A stretch of 64,000 bases of DNA, from contig NZ_NBWU01000001.1 of NCBI RefSeq assembly GCF_002514735.1, forward strand, positions 310,001 to 374,000, written 5' to 3'. The notes beneath the pieces are model-generated. The model made no database searches, was not told the origin of the DNA, and saw only the letters and a program-made list of their open reading frames with translations. How positions within the stretch are numbered: the first letter of the stretch is position 1; each line of letters begins with the position of its first letter. Source of the DNA: Sediminicola luteus. Lineage in GTDB: Bacteria > Bacteroidota > Bacteroidia > Flavobacteriales > Flavobacteriaceae. The position numbers and the translations under genes are program-made. Shown here piece after piece: positions 27,462 through 36,136 of the stretch.

Positions 27462-28394
27462 ATGAAAAATATGTCACCCTGGTGGATCCGTATCCCCATA
27501 GTGTTCTTCCTGGTATTTGGATTGATGGAGTACTTTGTAGACTCTGGAGACCAATTGGCCGTTATAAAATACCCGATCACACAATTCTTCCTATTGTTGG
27601 TATTGTTGATCCTAATCGCCATCGAAATCATTTTGGTAGCGATAGAAAACGTGATGTTACAAACCCTATCGGAAGAGGCTAAAGCCCGTTATTTGGCCAA
27701 AAAGACCGAAGAAGGCAACTTTGGCTGGGCCAAAGGCATTATTGAAAAACTGACCCGTTCGAAAGCCATTGAAGAAGAAGGCGAGATTATCCTTGACCAT
27801 AACTACGATGGCATCCGCGAGCTGGATAACCGTTTACCCCCATGGTGGGTATACCTTTTCTATGCTACCATTGTTTTTGCGGTAGTGTATCTGGTACGTT
27901 TCCACATTGCGGGCGATTACGACCAAAAAACCGAGTATGAGACCGAGGTGGCCGAAGCCCGTGCCGCAATCGAAGCATATAAAAAGACCGCCAAGGATCT
28001 TGTTGATGCCAATACAGTAGAACTACTAACCGATGCCAGCGATCTTAGTGCAGGTAAAACCATTTACGAAACCAATTGTATTGCCTGTCACATGGCCGAC
28101 GGTGGTGGAGGTATTGGTCCTAACCTTACCGATCCGAATTGGATTTTAGGCGGAGGCATCAAAAATGTGTTCAACACTATCTCTGAAGGGGGTCGAGACG
28201 GTAAAGGTATGGTGGCCTGGAAACAGAGTCTTAAGCCAGCCGAAATCGCCCAGGTGGCTAGTTATGTTTTGAGCATGCAAGGCACCACTCCGGCCAACCC
28301 AAAAGCCGCCGAAGGTGATGTTTGGGTAGATGAGAATGCCCCAGCAGCCGAAGAGGCCCCTGCTACCGAAGCCCCTGAAGCGTCTGTAGAATAG
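27462..28394 (+). CDS. ccoP: cbb3 oxidase subunit III, single-haem CcoP
   Basis: A 310-residue membrane cytochrome c that passes electrons to CcoNO. It has two N-terminal hydrophobic segments, then a third helix near residues 127-145 (PPWWVYLFYATIVFAVVYLV). Its one c-type haem site is C206-I-A-C209-H210. Classical proteobacterial CcoP has two CxxCH sites, so this is the monohaem version. The tail is rich in Ala, Pro and Glu. It lies within the cco operon, 70 bases before ccoG. Confidence 0.94.
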   Translation: MKNMSPWWIRIPIVFFLVFGLMEYFVDSGDQLAVIKYPITQFFLLLVLLILIAIEIILVAIENVMLQTLSEEAKARYLAKKTEEGNFGWAKGIIEKLTRSKAIEEEGEIILDHNYDGIRELDNRLPPWWVYLFYATIVFAVVYLVRFHIAGDYDQKTEYETEVAEARAAIEAYKKTAKDLVDANTVELLTDASDLSAGKTIYETNCIACHMADGGGGIGPNLTDPNWILGGGIKNVFNTISEGGRDGKGMVAWKQSLKPAEIAQVASYVLSMQGTTPANPKAAEGDVWVDENAPAAEEAPATEAPEASVE

Positions 28395-28464
28395 GGACCT
28401 ACACGCAGCCAAAACCTTGAACTAGAAATAGAACCGACCCTAGTCAACGGTAAAAAGCAACATC

Positions 28465-29883
28465 ATGCAAGAACAGGAAGAAAGATTTAGGGATTCGATC
28501 GCTACGATAAGCGAGGAAGGAAAACGGGCATGGATATACCCAAAAAAACCCAGTGGTAGGTTTTACAACTACCGAAAATGGGTAAGCTATGGGCTATTGC
28601 TCTTCCTTTTTGCCTCGCCTTTTATCAAGATCAATGGCAACCAATTCCTGATGTTCAATGTGCTCGAAAGGCGCTTTAACATCTTTGGTTTCCCCTTCTG
28701 GCCCCAAGATTTCCACCTCTTCGTGATCTCCATGATCATCGGCGTGATCTTTATCGCCCTTTTTACCGTTGGCTTTGGTCGTATTTTCTGCGGATGGATG
28801 TGTCCGCAGACCATTTTCCTCGAAATGGTCTTCCGTCGTATCGAATATTGGATCGATGGGGACCGTGGGGCCCAACAGCGTTTGGCACGACAGAAATGGA
28901 ATGCCGAAAAAATCAGGAAACGCCTGCTGAAATGGTTTATCTATGCCGTAATCTCTTGGTTTATCGCCAATATCTTTTTGGCCTATTTGATCGGCTCCGA
29001 TAAACTTATGTTATACATTACAGACGGCCCCCAACACCATTTGGGCACCTTTATACCCTTGGTGATCTTTACCGGGGTTTTCTATTGGGTGTTCGCCTGG
29101 TTTAGGGAACAAGTTTGTATCATAGCTTGTCCGTACGGACGTTTACAGGGCGTGCTGCTCGATAACAAATCGATTGTTGTGGCCTACGACCATGTACGGG
29201 GCGAAGGTGAGAACGGTCGCAAAAAATTTCGTAAAAACGAAGACCGAGAGGCTCTGGGCCATGGTGACTGTATCGATTGTTTACAGTGTGTACACGTTTG
29301 CCCCACTGGAATCGATATCAGAAACGGCACCCAATTAGAGTGTGTTAACTGTACTGCCTGTATCGATGAGTGCGACCATATTATGGATCGTATCAAGAAA
29401 CCCCGAGGGCTTATCCGTTACGCCAGCGAGGAGAACATTGAGAAAAAGGCCAAATTCCAGTGGAATGCCCGTATGAAGGGCTATAGCGCCGTACTATTTT
29501 TATTGGTAGGTATTTTGATTGGTATGTTGTTCCTCAGAAACGACCTCGAGGCCAATGTACTGCGCTTACCCGGTCAATTGTACGAGCATAAAGAAGGTAA
29601 CATTATCAGTAATGTGTATACCTACAAATTGGTAAACAAGACCTCTAAGGATATTGAGGACGTTTCCTTTAAGTTGCTTTCGCACGATGGCAGCATTGAG
29701 TTGGTTACCCACAAGAACTTTACGGTACCGGCCCAAGATCTGGCCGAGGGTACCCTGTTTATAGAAATTGACCAAGGCGATCTTAAAGGCGACAAAAACA
29801 AACTAACTATTGGGGTTTTCAGTGGCGAGGTGCAGGTAGAAACGGCTACCGCACGCTTTTTGGCCCCCAAGAGTTTTAGATAA
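28465..29883 (+). CDS. ccoG: cbb3 oxidase accessory ferredoxin-like membrane protein
   Basis: Also called fixG or rdxA: a polyferredoxin that reduces copper during oxidase assembly. The 472-residue protein has about five membrane helices. There is a conserved GRIFCGWMCPQTIFLEMVFR segment, then two 4Fe-4S clusters (CIDCLQCVHVCP near 269 and CVNCTACIDECD near 292) and a C-terminal periplasmic Ig-like domain (from about 370). Length and order are typical. Confidence 0.95.
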   Translation: MQEQEERFRDSIATISEEGKRAWIYPKKPSGRFYNYRKWVSYGLLLFLFASPFIKINGNQFLMFNVLERRFNIFGFPFWPQDFHLFVISMIIGVIFIALFTVGFGRIFCGWMCPQTIFLEMVFRRIEYWIDGDRGAQQRLARQKWNAEKIRKRLLKWFIYAVISWFIANIFLAYLIGSDKLMLYITDGPQHHLGTFIPLVIFTGVFYWVFAWFREQVCIIACPYGRLQGVLLDNKSIVVAYDHVRGEGENGRKKFRKNEDREALGHGDCIDCLQCVHVCPTGIDIRNGTQLECVNCTACIDECDHIMDRIKKPRGLIRYASEENIEKKAKFQWNARMKGYSAVLFLLVGILIGMLFLRNDLEANVLRLPGQLYEHKEGNIISNVYTYKLVNKTSKDIEDVSFKLLSHDGSIELVTHKNFTVPAQDLAEGTLFIEIDQGDLKGDKNKLTIGVFSGEVQVETATARFLAPKSFR

Positions 29884-29935
29884 ATCCATAATTGGGAGTT
29901 GAATTAGTGTAAGTAGTGGTTTAAAAACGATAGTA

Positions 29936-30391
29936 ATGAAAAAGTTGAATTGGGGTACCGGAATCGTCATAGCCATCGTTAGTTTTATTGGCTTTATCAT
30001 GTATTTCGTAATCTATATGAGTACCAATAGAAGGGCCGATCACGATTTGGTTACCGAAGACTACTACAAACAGGAACTGGAATACCAAAAGGAAATAGAT
30101 GCCGAAAAAAAGACGGGAGCGGCATACAAGATAACTATAGAAAAGACCAAAGAAGGTCTTGTACTTTCTTTCCCAGAACACTTGGATCCCGCTAAGATCC
30201 AAGGTACAGTGTCCCTATATAGACCGTCCAACAAACACCTGGATTTTGACTTACCCTTAAGTCTATCCGACCCGCATTTGCTAATACCTGACACTCGTTT
30301 GTTGGATGGTCGCTGGGACCTAAAAATCGATTGGAAATACCAAGACGATGCTTATCTACAAAAAGAAAGTATCACTTGGGTACCACAATAA
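29936..30391 (+). CDS. ccoH: FixH/CcoH family protein
   Basis: A 151-residue protein with an N-terminal helix (GIVIAIVSFIGFIMYFVIYM), the typical DLVTEDYYKQELEYQKEID stretch and a periplasmic beta domain. FixH/CcoH is required for stable cbb3 oxidase assembly. It follows ccoG after 52 bases. Confidence 0.92.
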   Translation: MKKLNWGTGIVIAIVSFIGFIMYFVIYMSTNRRADHDLVTEDYYKQELEYQKEIDAEKKTGAAYKITIEKTKEGLVLSFPEHLDPAKIQGTVSLYRPSNKHLDFDLPLSLSDPHLLIPDTRLLDGRWDLKIDWKYQDDAYLQKESITWVPQ

Positions 30392-30406
30392 TCCCATGTA
30401 CTGACT

Positions 30407-31114
30407 ATGGTCGCCACAGCATTTTTATTGGGTTTAATGGGCAGTCTGCACTGTATGGGTATGTGCGGACCCATTGCCTTTATGCTGCCGGTAGACCATA
30501 AAAAACCCTTGAAAAAGGCCGGACAGATCGGCCTGTACCATGTCGGGCGCTTACTGGCCTACGGCCTTATCGGTCTGGTTTTCGGATTCTTGGGCAAGGG
30601 CCTCTATATTTTTGGCATGCAGCAAAAACTCTCCATTGCCATTGGGGTGCTTATGATTTTGATCGTATTACTGCCCCAGCATAGGTTCGCCCGTTTTAAA
30701 CTGGCCCAACCTTTGTTTAAAATCATAGGTAAACTTAAATCCCGTTTGGGTAAGGAATTGGCCAAAAAATCGCCCGATACCTTTCTTTCCATCGGTTTCT
30801 TAAACGGATTTCTTCCCTGTGGTCTGGTCTATATGGCCCTTTTTGGAGCCTTGGCCATGGGCAGCCCGGCCGAAGGTTCGTTGTATATGATCCTTTTTGG
30901 ATTGGGTACCATCCCCTTAATGACCTCGGTCATATATTTTAGCCATTTATTTAAAAACTCGTTTAAGGCTAAGGTACGTAAACTGATCCCGGTTTTCGTA
31001 ATGCTGATCGGGGCCCTTTTTATCTTACGCGGACTCGGTCTCGGTATCCCTTATGTATCGCCTAAAATGGCCACCCAAGAAGTTACTGCTGAGGTGGAGT
31101 GCCATACGCCTTGA
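30407..31114 (+). CDS. TauE/SafE-like (DsbD/UreH-type) membrane protein, end of the cco operon
   Basis: A 235-residue membrane protein with six helices and the motif MGSLHCMGMCGPIAFMLP near the start. A second FLNGFLPCGLVYMALFGALA repeats the half-motif, as in DsbD/UreH/SafE-like transporters. Members of this group often close cbb3 gene clusters in Bacteroidetes; a role in copper handling or cytochrome maturation is inferred. It starts 15 bases after ccoH. Confidence 0.82.
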   Translation: MVATAFLLGLMGSLHCMGMCGPIAFMLPVDHKKPLKKAGQIGLYHVGRLLAYGLIGLVFGFLGKGLYIFGMQQKLSIAIGVLMILIVLLPQHRFARFKLAQPLFKIIGKLKSRLGKELAKKSPDTFLSIGFLNGFLPCGLVYMALFGALAMGSPAEGSLYMILFGLGTIPLMTSVIYFSHLFKNSFKAKVRKLIPVFVMLIGALFILRGLGLGIPYVSPKMATQEVTAEVECHTP

Positions 31115-31193
31115 TATTGGTGTGCGATGTTGTAGAATAGTCCGAACCATTTATCCAATCTATCAATTATACCAACATTTCATGTTGTACCCC

Positions 31194-31490
31194 CTAAACT
31201 AGAGACTGGGTTAACTGACTTTTCACCTCATAACAGTCGAAACAAACGAACGAGTGTATAAGCATACAGTCGGCCAAATCATAATCGTCCCCAATGGAAT
31301 CGATTTGGGCGTAAAAAGTCATTGTTGATTTACATGAATCGCACAATGGGTATTCCTGTACCGGTAAACCATCTGGCTTACCGCCAAGTTTATGTCTGGT
31401 ACCGGCAATATTGTTCCATTTGTAGCCCAAAGCCTGTCGGCCTTCTTCGGATTCAGGTTTTGGAATTAATTTAATTTCGGGTATAGTCAT
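31194..31490 (-). CDS. Small zinc-ribbon-like protein next to the toxin gene
   Basis: A 98-residue protein with LGGKPDGLPVQEYPLCDSCK, then CMLIHSFVCFDCYEVK. The paired C-x2-C motifs could hold zinc. The GGxP...PxCxxC...M layout recalls one module of DUF1963/YwqG-like proteins, but the match is weak. Its start is 9 bases after the toxin stop on the same strand, so it may be co-transcribed with the toxin-antitoxin pair as a third component. Confidence 0.6.
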   Translation of the reverse strand: MTIPEIKLIPKPESEEGRQALGYKWNNIAGTRHKLGGKPDGLPVQEYPLCDSCKSTMTFYAQIDSIGDDYDLADCMLIHSFVCFDCYEVKSQLTQSLV

Positions 31491-31499
31491 ATATTTTAT

Positions 31500-31805
31500 T
31501 TATTCACTTGATAATCGATTAGTCCATTTTTTAGGATTCTGTGAAGTATGAAACACAGAAAGCACATAAATATCAGTTCCCTCAACCAAATAATGTATCC
31601 CAAACGGAAATCGTCTTATGAATTTAACCCGAACCTCTTCGTATCTATACTGATACCCCAATGGAGTTCTTAGAATGTCGGCATAACCCTCTTCTAAGCA
31701 TAACTCAAAATCAATGGAAAGACCTTTTCGAATATGTTCATAATACGCAATGGCATGGGTTATATCGGAATCAGCAGCTTCTGATATTTGAAGTTTATAA
31801 CCCAT
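31500..31805 (-). CDS. ParE/RelE-type toxin
   Basis: A 101-residue protein of the RelE/ParE superfamily. EAADSDITHAIAYYEHIRKG forms the N-terminal helices, and VKFIRRFPFGIHYLVEGTDI followed by YVLSVFHTSQNPKKW forms the sheet and C-terminal basic strand. RelE-type members cleave mRNA and ParE-type members poison gyrase; which applies cannot be told. The gene overlaps the end of its antitoxin gene by 11 bases. Confidence 0.85.
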   Translation of the reverse strand: MGYKLQISEAADSDITHAIAYYEHIRKGLSIDFELCLEEGYADILRTPLGYQYRYEEVRVKFIRRFPFGIHYLVEGTDIYVLSVFHTSQNPKKWTNRLSSE

Positions 31806-32010
31806 TGCGTTTGTCTGTATTCCTTAAGCGTGATTCTTCTAGGGAAATATACTTCATCTGCCCTTTTTTATGGAGGGCCAAACGATTTTCAAGTTCTTGT
31901 TGAACCGCTTCGCTTAGCGGGATGGATTCCTTTTCTAAATCATCCCATATTTCCTGAACTAGAAGTATTTTCTTTTCCCTAGATAGTTTCTTAATCTCAT
32001 CAATACTCAT
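31795..32010 (-). CDS. Addiction-module antitoxin (TIGR02574-like)
   Basis: A 71-residue helical protein starting MSIDEIKKLSREKKILLVQE and containing IWDDLEKESIPLSEAVQQEL, the hallmark of the putative addiction-module component family that pairs with RelE/ParE toxins. It is the first gene of the pair and overlaps the toxin by 11 bases, so toxin translation should depend on antitoxin translation. Confidence 0.85.
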   Translation of the reverse strand: MSIDEIKKLSREKKILLVQEIWDDLEKESIPLSEAVQQELENRLALHKKGQMKYISLEESRLRNTDKRNGL

Positions 32011-32172
32011 ACTACCTTATTTTTCGAGTTTGCATTTAGGGTCCAATGAATTCATTGGTATCAATCACTTCGTATTAAAACACCAAACCAGTATTAGCAA
32101 GATAACTAATTATAACAGAAGCATGAAAAATGCTTTTGCCTTATACCTATTTAGAAGTCGATTAGAACCTAA

Positions 32173-33258
32173 CTACTCCAAGGTTTTCATTAACTCCGGG
32201 CTTAAATCCATTACTTTTTTTGTCAATTTTCCGAGTGCGGAAATATTTGACAGCACAATGACCCCGTTTTTATTTTCCACATCGATTATCATGGATGCCG
32301 AATAGCCCCCTGTACCGCCATTGTGCCAATACCACACCGCATCTGCATCTTGCTTAACGATACCCCAGGCCAATCCGGTTGAAAAGCTTTCCGTTGCCTT
32401 ATAATGCGGTTTTCTTGTCAGGGCTAGGCTCGCATTGGCTTCATCGAACTGGGCCAGGGCGAATTTGGCCAAATCGGCCGTAGTCGAAACAACACCGCCG
32501 GCCCCCATTAAAATGGCCAAATCCCATTGGGAAACCTCCTCCCCATCATCATTTAATCCTTTTACCAACTTATCTTTTACGGTTGATCGGTTGGTGGTTG
32601 TATGGGTCATTTGGAATCTGTCAAAAATCTTGCCAGTAACCAACTCGCCATAACTAGCGCCTTCCATTTCACCCAATACGAAGCCCAACAAACCCACACC
32701 TAAATTGGAATATTCGGATTTTGTACCTGGGGTAGACGACATTTTGAGATGAACGGACAGATCTTCTTTTAGCCGCTCTCTATCGAAAGTCTTATACGGA
32801 TTGGTCAAATCTAGGGTAGGTGAACTTAAACTTTTAGGCAGGCGCGGAAGCCCAGAGGTATGTGTCGCCAGCTGTTTAAAAGTGATCTGGACATCATCTT
32901 TTAGGGTAAAACCTAGATACCCATTGATCGTATCATCTAAATCGACTTTTCCGTTCACGACAAAATCGGCCAGTAGGGTTGCCGTAAACACTTTGGTAAT
33001 AGATCCGATTTCAAATACGCTATCCCTGTTGACTACGACCTGCACCTCATCTTGTTTTCGTAGTACCCCATAGTAATTGACACTTCCGTTATCGATTATG
33101 GCTACTGCTAGTTGGGCTTTTTCGGGGAATGCTTCAAGCTGCTCTTTTATTAATTCCGATTGCTCCTTTGTAATCTGGTCCGTCTGCTTATTTTGGGCAT
33201 CTATTTTCGTAAGTACGAGTAGACCTAAAATCAGGATGTACATATTTTTCCCCGGCAT
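32173..33258 (-). CDS. Serine hydrolase of the beta-lactamase (class C-like) family
   Basis: About 361 residues with an N-terminal signal (MYILILGLLVLTKIDAQ). The catalytic S86-x-x-K89 (EIGSITKVF), Y183-S-N185 and a late HNGGTGGY motif near residue 323 are the three active-site boxes. Such proteins are usually esterases or D-Ala-D-Ala-type peptidases rather than antibiotic-destroying lactamases. The start at 33258 gives a normal secretion signal; the longer frame to 33345 adds a further hydrophobic stretch. It stands alone between the toxin-antitoxin pair and a divergent secreted protein. Confidence 0.88.
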   Translation of the reverse strand: MPGKNMYILILGLLVLTKIDAQNKQTDQITKEQSELIKEQLEAFPEKAQLAVAIIDNGSVNYYGVLRKQDEVQVVVNRDSVFEIGSITKVFTATLLADFVVNGKVDLDDTINGYLGFTLKDDVQITFKQLATHTSGLPRLPKSLSSPTLDLTNPYKTFDRERLKEDLSVHLKMSSTPGTKSEYSNLGVGLLGFVLGEMEGASYGELVTGKIFDRFQMTHTTTNRSTVKDKLVKGLNDDGEEVSQWDLAILMGAGGVVSTTADLAKFALAQFDEANASLALTRKPHYKATESFSTGLAWGIVKQDADAVWYWHNGGTGGYSASMIIDVENKNGVIVLSNISALGKLTKKVMDLSPELMKTLE

Positions 33259-33498
33259 ATTTGATACATTTAAAGAAATAGCGATCAAAAAGGTAACCAT
33301 TATATAAGAAACCATTCCAAATATAGCTAGTGATTTTAGAATCAATGATGTAAACTACCACGGCATGGGTCAATGCTTTAAAAACATCACAGTCGGTCTT
33401 TTAATCGTAAAAGATGCAACAATCCACAATATACCAATGTTTTCATTTATAAGTGTTAGTGTTTTTCATTAAATTACACCGACCAACGAATTACCAAC

Positions 33499-34893
33499 AT
33501 GACCAAATCCCTGCTCCACTTAACCCTTTATCTTCTCTTTAACCTTGCCTTTTCCCAATCCCAAAAAACAAACCATCAAACACCCAAGGCTTCTTCCATT
33601 GCAGAAATACCCGTAAAGCTACTTACAAAGGGATATTACTTTAGAGAAACACCTACCACCATTAGTGGCTATTATCATAATGGCAAGAAAACCTTTAATA
33701 CGGTAAATGCCTTTAGTATTTCCCCTGATGGTTATGCTACCAATTTATGGGTGCGCGATTCGATACGTCCCATAGACTGTCGTTCCTATAAAAAACTGAA
33801 AAACACTTATGAAGCCGGACATAAACATCTAATACGTCTTGTGGAAGAAGATCGGGGATGTAAAGCCCGAAAAGAAATTTACAATTTAGGTGTTGTTCGT
33901 AGAACTGGTTCCCAAATAAGGATAGATTTCTACTCACATCACTGGGACGGTTACGGAAGACCCATTAAGGACAGGCCAGCATATTCGTACATCGGAAAAA
34001 TTGAAAACGATTCCACACTCTTCTTTTTCAAATTCTTGAATTTTTACAACCTTCAGTCACATGACATAGCTGAGAGATTCAATTTTAGAGCTACCACTTC
34101 TGCAAGAGCGTTACCACCGGAAACCAAAAATACATTGGATAAGCTAAAAGATAGATTCCCTGGTGACTTTTACGAAATTAAAAAGCAACAATTGGATAGT
34201 TATCCACATATCATAAAAGAACAATGCCCCGAATCCCTAACTGGTATTCAATATCAAGGTTATTTTTTTCGCCAAAACCTCTTAGACCTTAAAGATAAAA
34301 ACACCGCCGATGCCACGCGTTTGGTCTATGGAACAAAAACCGAAGACCGCGAAATAAAAATGGTTTCCGGATTAGCGCTGTATCCCAATGGATATGCCAA
34401 AAAACTATGGCTATCGGGCCTTGACCAAATAGCATGTAGATCAAACAAATATCCGAAAAACACTTTTGATGCCGCGCACGCCAATATCACCGCTTCCCTT
34501 GTCAAAGGAACTATTGGCACTTGTGATTTTGTGGGTCAAGATATGAGTGGTATGGGCATAGTAACCGTAAAAAACAATAAAATCCGCATCCGCTTCTTTG
34601 GCCCTGATTGGCGCAAAAGGACAAAGAAAAATTATCCCATGGTAGTACATGAAGATTATTTTGGCACGATATTAAACCCAAACACGATTCATTTTGATTC
34701 ACATCATGACCACTATGGCCCGCATATTCAAAAAAGCAAAATCAACCTTATGTATCAATTTAAGAGTACCCCTGCACTTATGCCAATAACGCCCACTTCA
34801 CAACAAAAGCTAAACCAACTCAATTGGCTCTACCCCATGGAAAACACCGAACAAAATTCCAACAATGCGCCAAACACCTTAGAGCAAAGGTGA
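33499..34893 (+). CDS. Secreted protein with two copies of an unrecognised domain
   Basis: 464 residues with a signal peptide (cleavage near FSQSQ, residue 20). Two homologous halves follow, about 32-215 and 250-440. Each has a KGYYFRE/QGYFFRQ start, a segment FSISPDGYATNLWVRD or LALYPNGYAKKLWLSG, an IDCRSYKKLKNTYEAGH or IACRSNKYPKNTFDAAH motif with one cysteine, a second cysteine, a GxVxxxxxxIRIxFxxxxW strand and an HDH/HHD-containing close. I do not recognise the domain. The gene is more AT-rich than its neighbours and lies in the accessory stretch with the toxin-antitoxin pair, which hints at transfer. Confidence 0.7.
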   Translation: MTKSLLHLTLYLLFNLAFSQSQKTNHQTPKASSIAEIPVKLLTKGYYFRETPTTISGYYHNGKKTFNTVNAFSISPDGYATNLWVRDSIRPIDCRSYKKLKNTYEAGHKHLIRLVEEDRGCKARKEIYNLGVVRRTGSQIRIDFYSHHWDGYGRPIKDRPAYSYIGKIENDSTLFFFKFLNFYNLQSHDIAERFNFRATTSARALPPETKNTLDKLKDRFPGDFYEIKKQQLDSYPHIIKEQCPESLTGIQYQGYFFRQNLLDLKDKNTADATRLVYGTKTEDREIKMVSGLALYPNGYAKKLWLSGLDQIACRSNKYPKNTFDAAHANITASLVKGTIGTCDFVGQDMSGMGIVTVKNNKIRIRFFGPDWRKRTKKNYPMVVHEDYFGTILNPNTIHFDSHHDHYGPHIQKSKINLMYQFKSTPALMPITPTSQQKLNQLNWLYPMENTEQNSNNAPNTLEQR

Positions 34894-34958
34894 TTGTATG
34901 ACCGGAATTAGAGGTTGCTAAGCCCCCTTAAACCAGAAAGGCCCCAAAGGAGTGTTCA

Positions 34959-35054
34959 ATTCCAACCATTTTCAAATTTTCAAATCACCAATTATACTCC
35001 TAAAAGTAAGGTTGATCCGGGCCCTATTTACCTTTTTGGTCGGTGGTAAGCGAT
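34959..35054 (-). repeat. Degenerate copy A of the alkB-like 3' end
   Basis: Starting with AATTCCAACCATTTTCAAAT, it matches 35299-35396 over most of its length, including CCTAAAAGTAAGGTTGAT and GGTAAGCGATG (GGTAACCGATG in the gene). It therefore contains a disrupted copy of the last 20 or so codons plus the flanking sequence. Confidence 0.65.
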
Positions 35055-35153
35055 GCCACCCTCTCCCTACCGCTATTGCGACACAAGATAACCCTTAGCT
35101 ATCATGTAGGGAAAAAGGAAATTAGGATATGCAATTTTCATAACAAATTAACC

Positions 35154-35239
35154 TTCAATACATAAATCACCTTATTAAAGTTTTAAAAGTCAAATTAATC
35201 CGAGGGCTTTGTACCTTTTGGTTGGCGGTATACGGTGCA
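35154..35239 (-). repeat. Degenerate copy B of the alkB-like 3' end
   Basis: A more decayed copy: TTTTAAAAGTCAAATTAATC and TACCTTTTGGTTGGCGGTAT align with CCTAAAAGTAAGGTTGAT and CACCTTTTTTGTTGGCGGTA of the gene end. It is followed directly by the C-rich intergenic repeat. Confidence 0.55.
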
Positions 35240-35240
35240 A

Positions 35241-35276
35241 CCCTCACCCCTAACCCCTCTCCCTGAGGGAGAAGGG
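35241..35276. repeat. Intergenic CCCTCACCCC...TCTCCC repeat, copy 2
   Basis: The clearest copy: CCCTCACCCCTAACCCCTCT followed by CCCTGAGGGAGAAGGG, whose right half can pair back onto the left. See 4671-4704 and 48914-48969 for the other copies. Confidence 0.6.
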
Positions 35277-35324
35277 AATTTCAAAAAAGTCATCCCTAAT
35301 TCCAACCATTTTCAAATTTTCAAA

Positions 35325-35933
35325 TCAACGGACTATTGTCCTAAAAGTAAGGTTGATTCTTGGGGTAAGCACCTTTTTTGTTGGCGGTAACCGATGTAGC
35401 CAATGGTCTTGTGTGGTGCCTTGCATGGTTAATAGGCTTCCTGGTTCGAGTTGCATCCAGCGGGTGGCTATGGTCTGTTTATGTTTAAACCCGAACTTTC
35501 GGGTGGTGCCTAAACTTAAAGAGGCTATGGTGCCGTGTTTTTTAAGGTCTTTTTCGCCATCGCTATGCCAGGCCATTCCCTCTTCGCCGGTATGATACAG
35601 GTTCAACAAACAAGAGTTATAGGTGGTTCCGGTTTTTTGTTCCACTAATGCTTTTAACTCCAAAAGCTCGGGCGTCCACGGCAAGGCCTGTTTGGTGATT
35701 TTGGAATAGGTATAGGAAAAAGGTCGGTCGCCATACCAGGCTACCTTGCGCTTGGTCACCACTTTTTTACCGAAAATCATGGCCTCGTCATGCTTCCATG
35801 CAATACCTTCCATAAGCCTTTGGAAATAGTGCTCGGCCCGGGCCGCATCAATTACCTTACCGTAATAATACACCTCGCCATCGAAGGGCAACAGGTTTAC
35901 CAAATCTAAAGGGGTATGTTCGAATAGATCCAT
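35325..35933 (-). CDS. AlkB-like 2-oxoglutarate/Fe(II) dioxygenase
   Basis: A 202-residue oxidative dealkylation enzyme, likely for repair of alkylated nucleic acid. Motifs: NSCLLNLYHTGEEGMAWHSD with iron ligands H123 and D125, a distal histidine at H180 (HWLHRLPPTKK), and 2-oxoglutarate-binding arginines R192 and R198 in PRINLTFR. Length is like eukaryotic ALKBH2 and bacterial AlkB2 types. Its 3' end (last 25 codons) recurs in decayed form twice downstream, a sign of repeated local duplication or integration at this end. Confidence 0.88.
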   Translation of the reverse strand: MDLFEHTPLDLVNLLPFDGEVYYYGKVIDAARAEHYFQRLMEGIAWKHDEAMIFGKKVVTKRKVAWYGDRPFSYTYSKITKQALPWTPELLELKALVEQKTGTTYNSCLLNLYHTGEEGMAWHSDGEKDLKKHGTIASLSLGTTRKFGFKHKQTIATRWMQLEPGSLLTMQGTTQDHWLHRLPPTKKVLTPRINLTFRTIVR

Positions 35934-36136
35934 TCCTCAAAAATACGGCTTGTTTTTGGTGAAACAGGTTCAATTTACCCCGCTATTATCCCCAAGGGGG
36001 ATGTGTAATGGTTTTACAGGTATTTCACGAAGTAACCTACCCGATTAAACGATTCCACAAACCCCTTAGGGATTATGGCATTTTCAAATCCTCAAATTTT
36101 CAAATCGAACCAAAATTTTTAAAGCCTTTTCCCTTA

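Larger units (their letters stand above)
34894..35324. other. Non-coding stretch with decayed copies of the alkB-like 3' end
   Basis: No intact gene. It holds two degenerate repeats of the end of the downstream AlkB-like gene (34959-35054 and 35154-35239) and the C-rich repeat at 35241-35276. The first 33 bases of 34959-34991 closely match 35299-35331 just outside the gene. Confidence 0.65.

Noticed and set aside
32173-33258. Antibiotic-resistance beta-lactamase
   Set aside because: The SxxK/YxN/HxG serine hydrolase pattern is shared by esterases and peptidases; nothing points to lactam hydrolysis.
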